DNA of 5,048 nucleotides, taken from assembly GCA_030619365.1 (NCBI GenBank), contig JAUXBQ010000192.1, positions 1 to 5,048 on the forward strand. Direction: 5' to 3'. Source of the stretch: a candidate division FCPU426 bacterium. GTDB taxonomy: Bacteria > Oederibacteriota > JAAXVQ01 > JAUVAV01. Both the position numbers and the translations under genes were made by a program. The notes beneath the pieces are model-generated. The model saw nothing but the letters and a program-made list of their open reading frames with translations. It had not been told where the DNA came from and searched no databases. This document shows positions 1 through 5,048 of this stretch, one piece after another; the first letter of the stretch is position 1, and every line of letters starts with the position of its first letter.

Positions 1-1
1 C

Positions 2-628
2 CAGGTCAGCTTGGTCAATATCATCATGAAATCCAGCAAACAGCTCATTAGCATTGTGAATAATATTCAAACCATCTCCCAGGCCGAGTCCAACGAATTC
101 GAGCTGCACATCCAATCCGTGTGGCCGCGAAAACTGCTGGCCGACGTGCTGGCCGAAACGAAAGCCTCCTGCAATCATAGACAGTTGCACATCCACCTTG
201 AGGACGGGGAGAAATTGGAGCCTTTTGGCGGGGACGCCATCCGGCTTCACCAATCCCTCGCCGAATTGGTCCAGAACGCCGTTCGCAACACCAAGGACGG
301 CGGCGAGATATCCCTGGGGGCCGAGGAGCAGAATGATAAAGTCATTATGTGGGTACGCGACAACGGCATCGGCATTCCGGAAGAGGAGCAGGGGAAAATA
401 TTCGAGGCGTTTTACGAAGTGGCCGACGTCAAGCAGCATACCAGCAGTAACAGCCGGTTCGGTGGCGGCGGCATTGGTATCGGGTTGCCCTTGGTCAAGC
501 GCGTGGTGGAGGCGCACCAGGGAACCATTCACTTATCCTCGCGGCCTGGCTGCGGCACTTACGTGGTAATCGCCATTCCGCGCAAATCCGCTCCCGCAGC
601 CCGGAATTTCAAGGACAAACTCGAGTAG
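2..628 (+). CDS. Sensor histidine kinase, C-terminal part (5' end outside window)
   Basis: This is the catalytic end of a two-component sensor kinase, which autophosphorylates a histidine and passes the phosphate to a response regulator. The frame is open from the first bases (codons CAG GTC AGC from position 2), so the TTG at 11 is not a real start. Numbering residues from that TTG, positions 1-30 look like the second helix of the dimerisation (HisKA) domain; the phospho-accepting histidine must lie upstream of the window. The HATPase_c domain follows. The N box is ELVQNAVRNT with the Mg-ATP asparagine at N89, the G1 box is DNGIGIP at 117-123, the F box is IFEAFYEV at 130-137, and the G2 box is GGGGIGIGLPLVKRVVEAHQG-like at 151-171. 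A polar ATP lid (about 138-150) separates F and G2. All ATP-site motifs are present, so it is probably active. The sensor type and partner regulator cannot be seen. No regulator gene follows; the next 360 bases are non-coding. Confidence 0.93.
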   Translation, partial: QVSLVNIIMKSSKQLISIVNNIQTISQAESNEFELHIQSVWPRKLLADVLAETKASCNHRQLHIHLEDGEKLEPFGGDAIRLHQSLAELVQNAVRNTKDGGEISLGAEEQNDKVIMWVRDNGIGIPEEEQGKIFEAFYEVADVKQHTSSNSRFGGGGIGIGLPLVKRVVEAHQGTIHLSSRPGCGTYVVIAIPRKSAPAARNFKDKLE

Positions 629-657
629 TTCTTCCCGCTTTCCCGCCAACTATTGCC

Positions 658-686
658 TTGTTTTCCTTAAATTTACGTGCTAAAAT
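658..686 (+). promoter_or_regulatory. Weak candidate sigma70-type promoter
   Basis: TTGTTT (658-663) and TAAAAT (681-686) are separated by 17 bases. The -10 matches the consensus at five of six positions, but the -35 matches at only three. It would start a transcript of about 300 bases upstream of the hydrolase gene, running through the palindromic element. The region is AT-rich, so a chance match is quite possible. Confidence 0.2.
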
Positions 687-697
687 CTCGCGATTTT
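682..697. repeat. 16-base palindrome, operator-like
   Basis: AAAATCTCGCGATTTT reads as a palindrome with one mismatched pair (688/691). It overlaps the -10 of the candidate promoter, a position where repressors often bind. It has no following T-run and a weak stem, so it does not look like a terminator. No regulator can be named. Confidence 0.3.
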
Positions 698-782
698 CAA
701 GCAGACCAAGCGGCTCGGTCATTACTGGAAACGACCTGGATACATACTCGCCGCCAGGATACCAAACCAGCATAAAAAAATA

Positions 783-960
783 GCCACAGATTCACACGGA
801 TTCACACAGATGAAAAATAAGCCTCACGCAAAGCCGCAAAGGCGCCAAGAAAAGCTGTTAAAAAAAGAAGAAAAATTTTTTAAAGGACTTTTCTTTCTTT
901 GCGGCTTAGCGTCTTTGCGTGAGAATGAATTTGATTTTTTTATCTGTATGCATTCGTGGC
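783..960. repeat. Nested imperfect palindromic intergenic repeat element
   Basis: Two pairs of arms are nested. The outer left arm begins GCCACAGATTCACACGGATT (783 onward) and carries a 10-base tandem unit GATTCACAC(G/A) at 789-798 and 799-808, then CAGATGAAAAA. The outer right arm (about 933-960), read on the minus strand, is GCCACGAATGCATACAGATA followed by A's, an imperfect match. The inner left arm (823-850) is CTCA followed by an 8-base unit: CGCAAAGC (827), CGCAAAGG (835), CGCCAAGA (843). The inner right arm (897-923), read on the minus strand, starts with a perfect 11-base match CTCACGCAAAG and continues with the same octamer period. An A- and T-rich loop (about 853-892) lies between. 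The transcript could fold into a long hairpin. From memory, similar 'CTTTGCG' octamer palindromes recur between genes in many environmental bacteria. No transposase is present, so it may be a non-autonomous element. Confidence 0.8.
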
Positions 961-975
961 AATATCTTTTTAACC

Positions 976-979
976 AAGG
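976..979 (+). promoter_or_regulatory. Ribosome binding site of the alpha/beta hydrolase
   Basis: AAGG lies nine bases before the ATG at 989, with a second G-rich stretch AGGG at 982-985 that is too close to be ideal. This supports the ATG at 989 as the start, as does the hydrophobic N-terminus that follows directly. Confidence 0.45.
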
Positions 980-988
980 TTAGGGACC

Positions 989-1891
989 ATGTTGCTGCGG
1001 ATTACGCTCATTTCTTTTCTGGTGGTTTTTGTGGTCCTGGTTTACGCGGGACTGGTTTTTGTCTCCGCGATCAAACCCGGGAAAATCGTTTCGCCGCAAA
1101 CACCCAGGACCTACGGGTATGAATACGAGCGGGTGACCCTGGTCACCGGGGATGGGCTGGAACTGGTCGGCTGGTTCATCCCGCACTCCCGCTCCTCGGC
1201 CACGGTCATGGTCGGCCATGGTTATCCTTTTGACAAGGGAAACATCCTGGGCCCCACGCGTTTTTTGATCGAGCACTTCAATTGCTTTTATTTTGATTTC
1301 CGCTACTTTGGCGAAAGCCAGGGAACCCATACCACCTTTGGGTTCGACGAACGCCAGGACGTGGCGGCGGCTATGGCGCATTTACAGAGCCGCACGGACA
1401 TCGATCCCGAGCGGATCGGACAATTCGGTTTTTCCTTGTCCGCCTCGACCTTTATCCAGGCCCACCATCCGGCGGTGCGAGCCATGGTCCTGGATTCGCC
1501 CTTCCTGGACCTGGAATCCATGGCCCGGGACGCGTACCGGTTTTTACCTGGGCTGGCCAAGTTGCCGCTGATCTGGATTTCCAAACTCTACGAGCGGATA
1601 TTTTTAGACGGCCGCATGGAGGACGCTTCCGCGCTGAAAGAGGTCGCGCAGGTATTCTGCCCGGTGCTGTTCATCCACGGCGAACAGGACACCCAGGTAC
1701 CGGCCTGGCACTCGCGCAAAATATTCGAGGCCTGCCCTTCGCAGGAAAAAAGTTACTGGCTGATTCCCGGCGCGGATCACGGCGAGACCTTCAGCCTGAA
1801 TCAGGCGGAATACCAGGACCGGGTAGTGGGATTTTTTAAACACTTCCTGGAAAATAACCGCACGGCCGTGAGGGAGACGAAGTCCGAATGA
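989..1891 (+). CDS. Membrane-anchored alpha/beta hydrolase (serine hydrolase, COG1073/YqkD-like)
   Basis: A 300-residue serine hydrolase of the alpha/beta fold. Residues 4-28 form one hydrophobic segment without a clear signal-peptidase site, so it is probably a membrane anchor with the catalytic domain outside the cytoplasm; an uncleaved signal is the usual alternative. The oxyanion motif is HGYPFDKGN (H77-G78). The nucleophile elbow is GFSLS with S149 as nucleophile; the last position is Ser rather than the usual Gly. The strand after it carries LDSPF (168-172). The acid is D234 in HGEQD and the base is H264 in GADHGE, giving a complete Ser-Asp-His triad. Length and motif order match the broad group of 'alpha/beta hydrolase' proteins related to Bacillus YqkD and the S9/S33 peptidase-like hydrolases. 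Substrate is unknown: esterase, peptidase or lipase-like activity are all possible. Its stop overlaps the start of the HAD gene by four bases (ATGA), implying coupled translation. Confidence 0.9.
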   Translation: MLLRITLISFLVVFVVLVYAGLVFVSAIKPGKIVSPQTPRTYGYEYERVTLVTGDGLELVGWFIPHSRSSATVMVGHGYPFDKGNILGPTRFLIEHFNCFYFDFRYFGESQGTHTTFGFDERQDVAAAMAHLQSRTDIDPERIGQFGFSLSASTFIQAHHPAVRAMVLDSPFLDLESMARDAYRFLPGLAKLPLIWISKLYERIFLDGRMEDASALKEVAQVFCPVLFIHGEQDTQVPAWHSRKIFEACPSQEKSYWLIPGADHGETFSLNQAEYQDRVVGFFKHFLENNRTAVRETKSE

Positions 1892-2571
1892 AACCAAAGC
1901 TTGATGTTCATATCCGCCTCGACGCCGTTACGGCGGTTATTTTTGACATGGATGGCGTTATTATCAACGGCATGCCTTATCACGCCCAGGCCTGGGAAGA
2001 AACCTTCCGGACCCTGGGGCTCTCCATCACGCCCGAGGAAGTGTATGAAAGGGAAGGGGAAGCCGGGCCGGCCGCGGTCCAGCATTTTTTGCGGGAACGG
2101 GGAATTGAAGCCAGCCTGGAGGACGTGCAGGCCCTGATCCGGAAAAAGGAGATTCGTTTTCGGGAGATTGCCCGGGTCGAAGTTTTCGAGGGTGTGCGGG
2201 AATTTCTGACTGCTCTGCACGCGCGGGGGAAGCGTCTGGCTCTGGTCACGGGAACCGCGCGCCAGGAGCTGGAAATCAGCCTGCCCCAGGACATCCAGAA
2301 CCGGTTTGAGTTGATCATCACAGGCGACAGGGTCACCCGTGGCAAACCTCATCCAGAACCGTATCTTACGGCCTTGCAAGCACTGGGCCTGGAAGCGAAC
2401 CAAGCGATTGTGATAGAGAACGCGCCCTTGGGGATCCAATCCGCCACCACGGCCGGCTTGCGCTGCCTGGCCGTGGAAACCTCCCTGTCCTGCGAGCGCC
2501 TGACCGGGGCGGAACGCTGTTTTCCCTCTTTGCGCGAACTGGCGGATTTCCTGCTGGAGACCCGGGCCTAA
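1888..2571 (+). CDS. HAD-superfamily hydrolase, beta-phosphoglucomutase/phosphatase-like (subfamily IA)
   Basis: A 227-residue cytosolic HAD enzyme with a helical C1 cap, the usual size for beta-phosphoglucomutase and phosphoglycolate phosphatase relatives. Motif I is FDMDGVI with nucleophile D20 and acid/base D22. The cap (about 30-95) includes MPYHAQAWEETF and a YEREGEAG stretch. Motif II is LVTGTA with T121. Motif III is GKPHPEPYL with K153. Motif IV is VIENAPLGI, so E177 is followed by N178 where classic members have Asp. This ENAPLG version occurs, as far as I recall, in a recognisable subgroup of sugar-phosphatase-like HADs, so it need not mean loss of activity. The likely role is dephosphorylation or isomerisation of a small sugar phosphate; the exact substrate cannot be read. 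The ATG at 1888 overlaps the upstream stop as ATGA and has no strong Shine-Dalgarno of its own beyond the GGGAG at 1871-1875, which fits translational coupling to the hydrolase. Confidence 0.92.
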   Translation: MKPKLDVHIRLDAVTAVIFDMDGVIINGMPYHAQAWEETFRTLGLSITPEEVYEREGEAGPAAVQHFLRERGIEASLEDVQALIRKKEIRFREIARVEVFEGVREFLTALHARGKRLALVTGTARQELEISLPQDIQNRFELIITGDRVTRGKPHPEPYLTALQALGLEANQAIVIENAPLGIQSATTAGLRCLAVETSLSCERLTGAERCFPSLRELADFLLETRA

Positions 2572-2667
2572 CAGTGAGGGCGGGCGAAATATTCCAGGCC
2601 GGAGAGGGTTTCATTCTGATTTTCTTTTTTTGTGAAAGGCAGGAACGTCCCGTAACCTACAATTTTC

Positions 2668-2696
2668 TTGCGAGCCCTCACCGTTCAGCGTAAAAT
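2668..2696 (+). promoter_or_regulatory. Candidate sigma70-type promoter of the PilZ operon
   Basis: TTGCGA (2668-2673) and TAAAAT (2691-2696) are separated by exactly 17 bases. They match the consensus at four and five of six positions. Transcription would begin near 2703, giving a leader of about 44 bases before the ATG at 2747. The position in a 175-base gap after the HAD gene, with a strong ribosome binding site downstream, makes it plausible as the start of a separate transcription unit. Confidence 0.45.
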
Positions 2697-2732
2697 AAAT
2701 TCGCGCCAGACCTGAAAGGCCTGATTCTTTCC

Positions 2733-2740
2733 AGGGAGGA
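2733..2740 (+). promoter_or_regulatory. Strong ribosome binding site of the PilZ gene
   Basis: AGGGAGGA ends six bases before the ATG at 2747. The closer ATG at 2740 is in another frame and overlaps the Shine-Dalgarno itself, so 2747 is the start. Confidence 0.75.
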
Positions 2741-2746
2741 TGAGCA

Positions 2747-3190
2747 ATGACCGACCCGAAAAAAGTGAGCGCCAGTGGCAGGGACCGCCGCCAATATCCG
2801 CGCGCGCCCATGAAAATACAGGTGAACTATAAAAGCGTGAAAAAAGGCCAGGTCTCCTCGTTGCGAAAAAGCCTTAGCCAGGACCTGAGCGCCGGCGGCC
2901 TGGGCATGGAGAGCATCAGCAAGCTGCAGCAGGGCCAGATGCTGGCCGTGAATTTATTCATTCCCCGGGGGAAAAAATACGTCAAGGTGAAAGAGATTCA
3001 GGATTTCTCCCAAGACGAATGCCGCATCACCCCGGTCCTATGCCGGGTGGTGTATTGCGCGTCCCAGCGAAAAAATAAATACAAACTCGGCATCCAATTT
3101 CTCGATCTTGACAAGGAAAACCGCAAAGTGCTGCGGGATTTTCTCTTGCAGTGTCAGCTTATCAAACCGACCTCGCGCTTATACACGTGA
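2747..3190 (+). CDS. PilZ-domain protein, probable c-di-GMP receptor
   Basis: A 147-residue single-domain cytosolic protein. The two signature motifs of PilZ c-di-GMP binding are both visible: the arginine switch RRQYPR (R15 and R19 in RxxxR, preceded by R12 and R14) and DLSAGG (D46, S48, G51 in DxSxxG). The strand GIQFLDLD (115-122) corresponds to the GIxF-type strand near the end of the barrel, followed by a C-terminal helix (about 123-138). The stretch between the two motifs is lysine-rich (about 29-43). There is no kinase, GGDEF or EAL domain attached, so it would act as a small adaptor that changes partner on binding the messenger. A strong ribosome binding site fixes the start. It leads a probable operon with the genes at 3245 and 3834, pointing to c-di-GMP control of a surface or secreted function; that link is inference from gene order. 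Confidence 0.88.
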   Translation: MTDPKKVSASGRDRRQYPRAPMKIQVNYKSVKKGQVSSLRKSLSQDLSAGGLGMESISKLQQGQMLAVNLFIPRGKKYVKVKEIQDFSQDECRITPVLCRVVYCASQRKNKYKLGIQFLDLDKENRKVLRDFLLQCQLIKPTSRLYT

Positions 3191-3244
3191 GCCGCGGCCC
3201 GCGCCGGGAACGGCCGGCAATGGCTATCCCGTTGGGAAACGCCC

Positions 3245-3706
3245 ATGAACAACCGGGGAAGGAGCTTAGCTGAGGTGGCCAATACCAAAGGCACGGACGT
3301 GGTCGCGCTACGGAAAATATTTCGGGAAAGGGGAGAGGACGAGGAAAAAATATTCCTGGTCGCCCTGGACGCGGAATTGACGGAATTTTACCTCAACATC
3401 ATCCACACCACCATGACGCCCGTGGGAAAGCAGACCGCGCTGTATGTCAAAGCGGCGGAAACGCTTTTTCCCGGGGATGCGGGAAAAATGCACAAGTTGG
3501 GCCGGGCCATGGCGGACAAGAGCTACTCCAGCGTGTATAAATTCTTCCTCAAAATCCCCTCAGTGCAGATTGTGGTCGGCATGGCGGCCAAGGTCTGGGG
3601 GACCTATTTCGATACCGGGAAGGCCCTGACCGAGAAAGCGGGGGACAGGGAAATATTTTTCATCGTGAAGAACTACCCGGACTGCCCGCGCCCATGCGCG
3701 AAGTGA
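3245..3706 (+). CDS. Hypothetical cytosolic protein, truncated by a frameshift (DUF2378/TIGR02265-like?)
   Basis: The uninterrupted frame gives 153 residues, but the last seven (CPRPCAK) look like out-of-frame read-through after YPD at 144-146. Shifting back one base at C3682 continues the protein through LPAPMREVISGN to a stop at 3816, for 190 residues in all. Visible features: an N-terminal KGTDVVALRKIF stretch (15-26), an acidic/helical region (30-55), LFPGDAGKMHKLGR (74-87), a hydrophobic segment about 97-120, and the beta-like EIFFIVKNYPD. The pattern (FPGD, LGR, YPD-LP, GAKNVKV, terminal W) resembles, from memory, small proteins common in deltaproteobacteria, perhaps related to DUF2378 or to 4-vinyl-reductase/heme-NO-binding-like folds; this assignment is weak. 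The start is the first ATG in frame after the PilZ stop, 54 bases downstream, with only a poor Shine-Dalgarno (GGGAA), suggesting co-transcription. Confidence 0.65.
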   Translation: MNNRGRSLAEVANTKGTDVVALRKIFRERGEDEEKIFLVALDAELTEFYLNIIHTTMTPVGKQTALYVKAAETLFPGDAGKMHKLGRAMADKSYSSVYKFFLKIPSVQIVVGMAAKVWGTYFDTGKALTEKAGDREIFFIVKNYPDCPRPCAK

Positions 3707-3816
3707 TCAGCGGCAATGTCAGCAGTATTTTAGAGTATGCCGGAGCCAAAAACGTCAAAGTCCAGCACATTTCCGCCAATCCCATGGAGTGGCGGTGGCT
3801 GGTGAAGTGGGAATAA
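3682..3816 (+). pseudogene. Displaced C-terminal part of the frameshifted gene at 3245
   Basis: Frame 3682 onward reads LPAP, then MREVISGNVS, a GAKNVKVQH strand and the ending EWRWLVKWE. It joins exactly where the upstream frame reads YPD, sharing base C3682, so one lost C explains the break. No Shine-Dalgarno precedes the ATG at 3694, and a 40-residue protein starting mid-helix is unlikely, so I read it as the missing end of the upstream gene rather than a separate gene. The cause could be a sequencing or assembly error, a real mutation, or ribosomal slippage; no classic slippery heptamer is present. Confidence 0.75.
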
Positions 3817-3822
3817 AAAGCC

Positions 3823-3828
3823 GGAGGA
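3823..3828 (+). promoter_or_regulatory. Ribosome binding site of the secreted repeat protein
   Basis: GGAGGA lies five bases before the ATG at 3834. It fixes the start, which is followed directly by a typical signal peptide. Confidence 0.75.
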
Positions 3829-3833
3829 ATAGT

Positions 3834-5048
3834 ATGAAACGATTTGTTTTTTGGGGTGGAGCTGTTCTTTTTCTGTGTTTGTGTTGTGTTGGCAGCATAT
3901 CCGCGCAGGAGGTTATCGGCGCCAGGCCGGGCAATGGGGGAGATACCAATCCCCAGACCTTTCATTTTGATACCAATAATGTGGATTTTCAGATGACACG
4001 CGCGGACGGCACGGCCATGACTCGCATGGACGTCGCGTTGCTCTACGGCACAGCCATTAAAGTATTTATGAATAATCAAGATTACTTAACTGCCAATACC
4101 CTGCAAGCCATAGGCGCGGATTTGACTGGCACCAATTGGACAAGCAGCACGTATCCCGCCCTGGGCCAGGTCGCTATTGACCCAACCACTGGCCGGTTCA
4201 AATTTGCCAGGACCTGGGGAACCGCTGAAAAGATCAGTCCGACCCTGCCTGTAGATGTCAAGTATCCCAAAATCGGAGTCAACGGCCAAGGGGAACCGAC
4301 CTGCGCCTATTACACGGACTGGTATGTGGGATATGCCCAAAACTATTTGAATTCCACTGGCTGGCAACCGGCCCAGGAAATCGTTACCAAAGGTAATAAC
4401 CTCAATACGGCGGTTAGTGCCACAGGATTTGCTTTTTGCGCAATGACAAACACAATTGCTTCGCCGGCCCGGGTAGAAGCGTATCCTTACTATCCCGGAC
4501 TTGGCTGGTATTCGGGTGTTACGATTGACGCCGGTGTGGGCAGTTTTGTTCATTTTAATGATATTGCCATTAATTCCAACAATGAAGCGTTCTGCACGTT
4601 TACCGAGGGACCCTCCAATCCGACCCTGCGCGCGTACGCCAATCGCTACAATGATCAGACGGGCTGGTCTGCGGCTCAAACCATTGATGATGGAAACAGA
4701 AGAGTTTTTGAAGTCCGCGTGGCGGTGAATAATTCCGGCACCGCTTTTGCCGCCATGCGTCAGTACAATGTTTCCAGTCTTGAACATGTCTATGCCAATT
4801 ACTATGTTCCTGGGGGCGGATGGCAAGGCGCTGACCAATTATCAACCCTCACCCCGTCGGGTAGTGAAGCAATCGCGGTCAGTGACAGCGGCTATGCGAT
4901 TTGTGCCTACCGGCAATGGGATACTATTTCCGGTAGGATCGCCGCCAATGTTTATATTCCAGGCTCCGATTGGCAAAGTATCGCTTATATTGATATCAAT
5001 AGCGGCTTCAATGCAAACAGCAAGAAAGTTGCGATGAACGGCAGCGGC
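3834..5048 (+). CDS. Secreted beta-propeller-like repeat protein, N-terminal part (3' end outside window)
   Basis: The frame is open from the ATG at 3834 to the last base, giving 405 residues without a stop. Residues 1-24 are a signal peptide: K2 R3, a hydrophobic core, and a probable signal peptidase I site at SISA/QE. There is no proper lipobox. Residues about 25-145 form a non-repeated region with LGQVAIDPTTGRFKFA (110-125). From about 146 on, repeats of 45-53 residues follow, each with a strand like 'VAVxxxGxAFCAxx', then 'xxYANxYxxxxGW', then 'xxAxxI'. The closing tryptophans are W177, W225, W278, W330 and W380. The strand motifs are at 148-160, 192-204, 244-257, 296-309 and 347-360, with a sixth beginning at 398. 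This layout fits a beta-propeller with about one blade per repeat, similar in style to sialidase-like or YncE-like repeat proteins; no catalytic residues are recognised. Export to periplasm or surface is expected. It begins 17 bases after the restored upstream stop, so it is probably in the same operon. By eye its codons are more AT-rich than those of the hydrolase and HAD genes. Confidence 0.8.
   Translation, partial: MKRFVFWGGAVLFLCLCCVGSISAQEVIGARPGNGGDTNPQTFHFDTNNVDFQMTRADGTAMTRMDVALLYGTAIKVFMNNQDYLTANTLQAIGADLTGTNWTSSTYPALGQVAIDPTTGRFKFARTWGTAEKISPTLPVDVKYPKIGVNGQGEPTCAYYTDWYVGYAQNYLNSTGWQPAQEIVTKGNNLNTAVSATGFAFCAMTNTIASPARVEAYPYYPGLGWYSGVTIDAGVGSFVHFNDIAINSNNEAFCTFTEGPSNPTLRAYANRYNDQTGWSAAQTIDDGNRRVFEVRVAVNNSGTAFAAMRQYNVSSLEHVYANYYVPGGGWQGADQLSTLTPSGSEAIAVSDSGYAICAYRQWDTISGRIAANVYIPGSDWQSIAYIDINSGFNANSKKVAMNGSG

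Larger units (their letters stand above)
629..782. other. Non-coding stretch between the kinase and the palindromic element
   Basis: No coding frame here looks real. There is no clear rho-independent terminator after the kinase stop codon. The only structures seen are an AT-rich palindrome at 682-697 overlapping a weak promoter-like pair of hexamers, and a CCTGG/CCAGG inverted pair near 736-760 of doubtful meaning. Together with the repeat element at 783-960, this fills the 360-base gap. Confidence 0.6.

Noticed and set aside
823..923. Octamer-periodic repeats as a CRISPR array
   Set aside because: The units are 8 bases without unique spacers and are arranged as inverted arms; there are no cas genes.
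919..1122. Small plus-strand open frame over the right arm of the repeat element
   Set aside because: It overlaps the hydrolase start in another frame, starts inside the repeat, and has no domain.
1801..2439. 212-residue minus-strand open frame
   Set aside because: It lies opposite the HAD gene, whose four catalytic motifs are all visible; the minus frame has no motif or ribosome binding site.
2574..2681. Inverted pair GTGAGGGC (2574-2581) and GCCCTCAC (2674-2681)
   Set aside because: The arms are perfect over eight bases but 92 bases apart, without a T-run. A match of this length in such a gap is not improbable by chance.
3191..3222. GC-rich stretch after the PilZ stop as a terminator
   Set aside because: Short GCCG/CGGC stems are possible, but no T-run follows and the next gene starts 54 bases away, so read-through is more likely.
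3876..3893. Lipobox in the signal peptide of the secreted protein
   Set aside because: The cysteines in LCLCC are not preceded by Gly, Ala or Ser at the -1 position; the SISA/QE site fits signal peptidase I better.
4086..4838. 250-residue minus-strand open frame opposite the secreted protein
   Set aside because: The plus strand has a ribosome binding site, a signal peptide and clear repeats through the same bases. The minus frame shows no recognisable domain and looks like an antisense shadow.

Overview
The window reads as part of a moderately GC-rich Gram-negative bacterial chromosome. The gene set (two-component kinase, c-di-GMP PilZ protein, signal-peptide-bearing repeat protein) and the octamer-rich intergenic palindrome would fit a deltaproteobacterium-like or other environmental lineage. 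This is inference from style only, because there is no rRNA or marker gene to place it. All genes that can be supported are on the + strand, and the minus-strand open frames look like antisense shadows.

Layout. Positions 1-628 hold the C-terminal ATP-binding half of a sensor histidine kinase whose start lies before the window. Positions 629-988 are non-coding and are dominated by a nested imperfect palindrome (783-960) built from two families of short tandem repeats. Positions 989-2571 hold a two-gene unit: a membrane-anchored alpha/beta hydrolase and a HAD-superfamily phosphatase/mutase-like protein, overlapping by 4 bases (ATGA). Positions 2572-2746 are intergenic and contain a plausible sigma70-type promoter. 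Positions 2747 to the end look like a second transcription unit: a PilZ-domain protein, a cytosolic protein of a family I recognise only loosely, and a secreted beta-propeller-like protein that runs off the right edge.

How they may work together. The second unit couples a probable c-di-GMP receptor (PilZ) with a secreted repeat protein, which would fit surface or matrix behaviour controlled by c-di-GMP, but only gene order supports this. The hydrolase and the HAD protein are almost certainly translationally coupled; no substrate can be read from the sequence.

Main oddities. (1) The gene at 3245 is broken by an apparent single-base loss at C3682. Reading that C twice restores a 190-residue protein that ends at 3816. 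(2) The 178-base intergenic palindrome has 8-base and 10-base periodic arms. (3) The secreted protein has at least five repeats of about 50 residues with a cysteine at the same strand position in four of them. I see no clear sign of a wholly new system; the most informative items are the frameshift and the repeat element.
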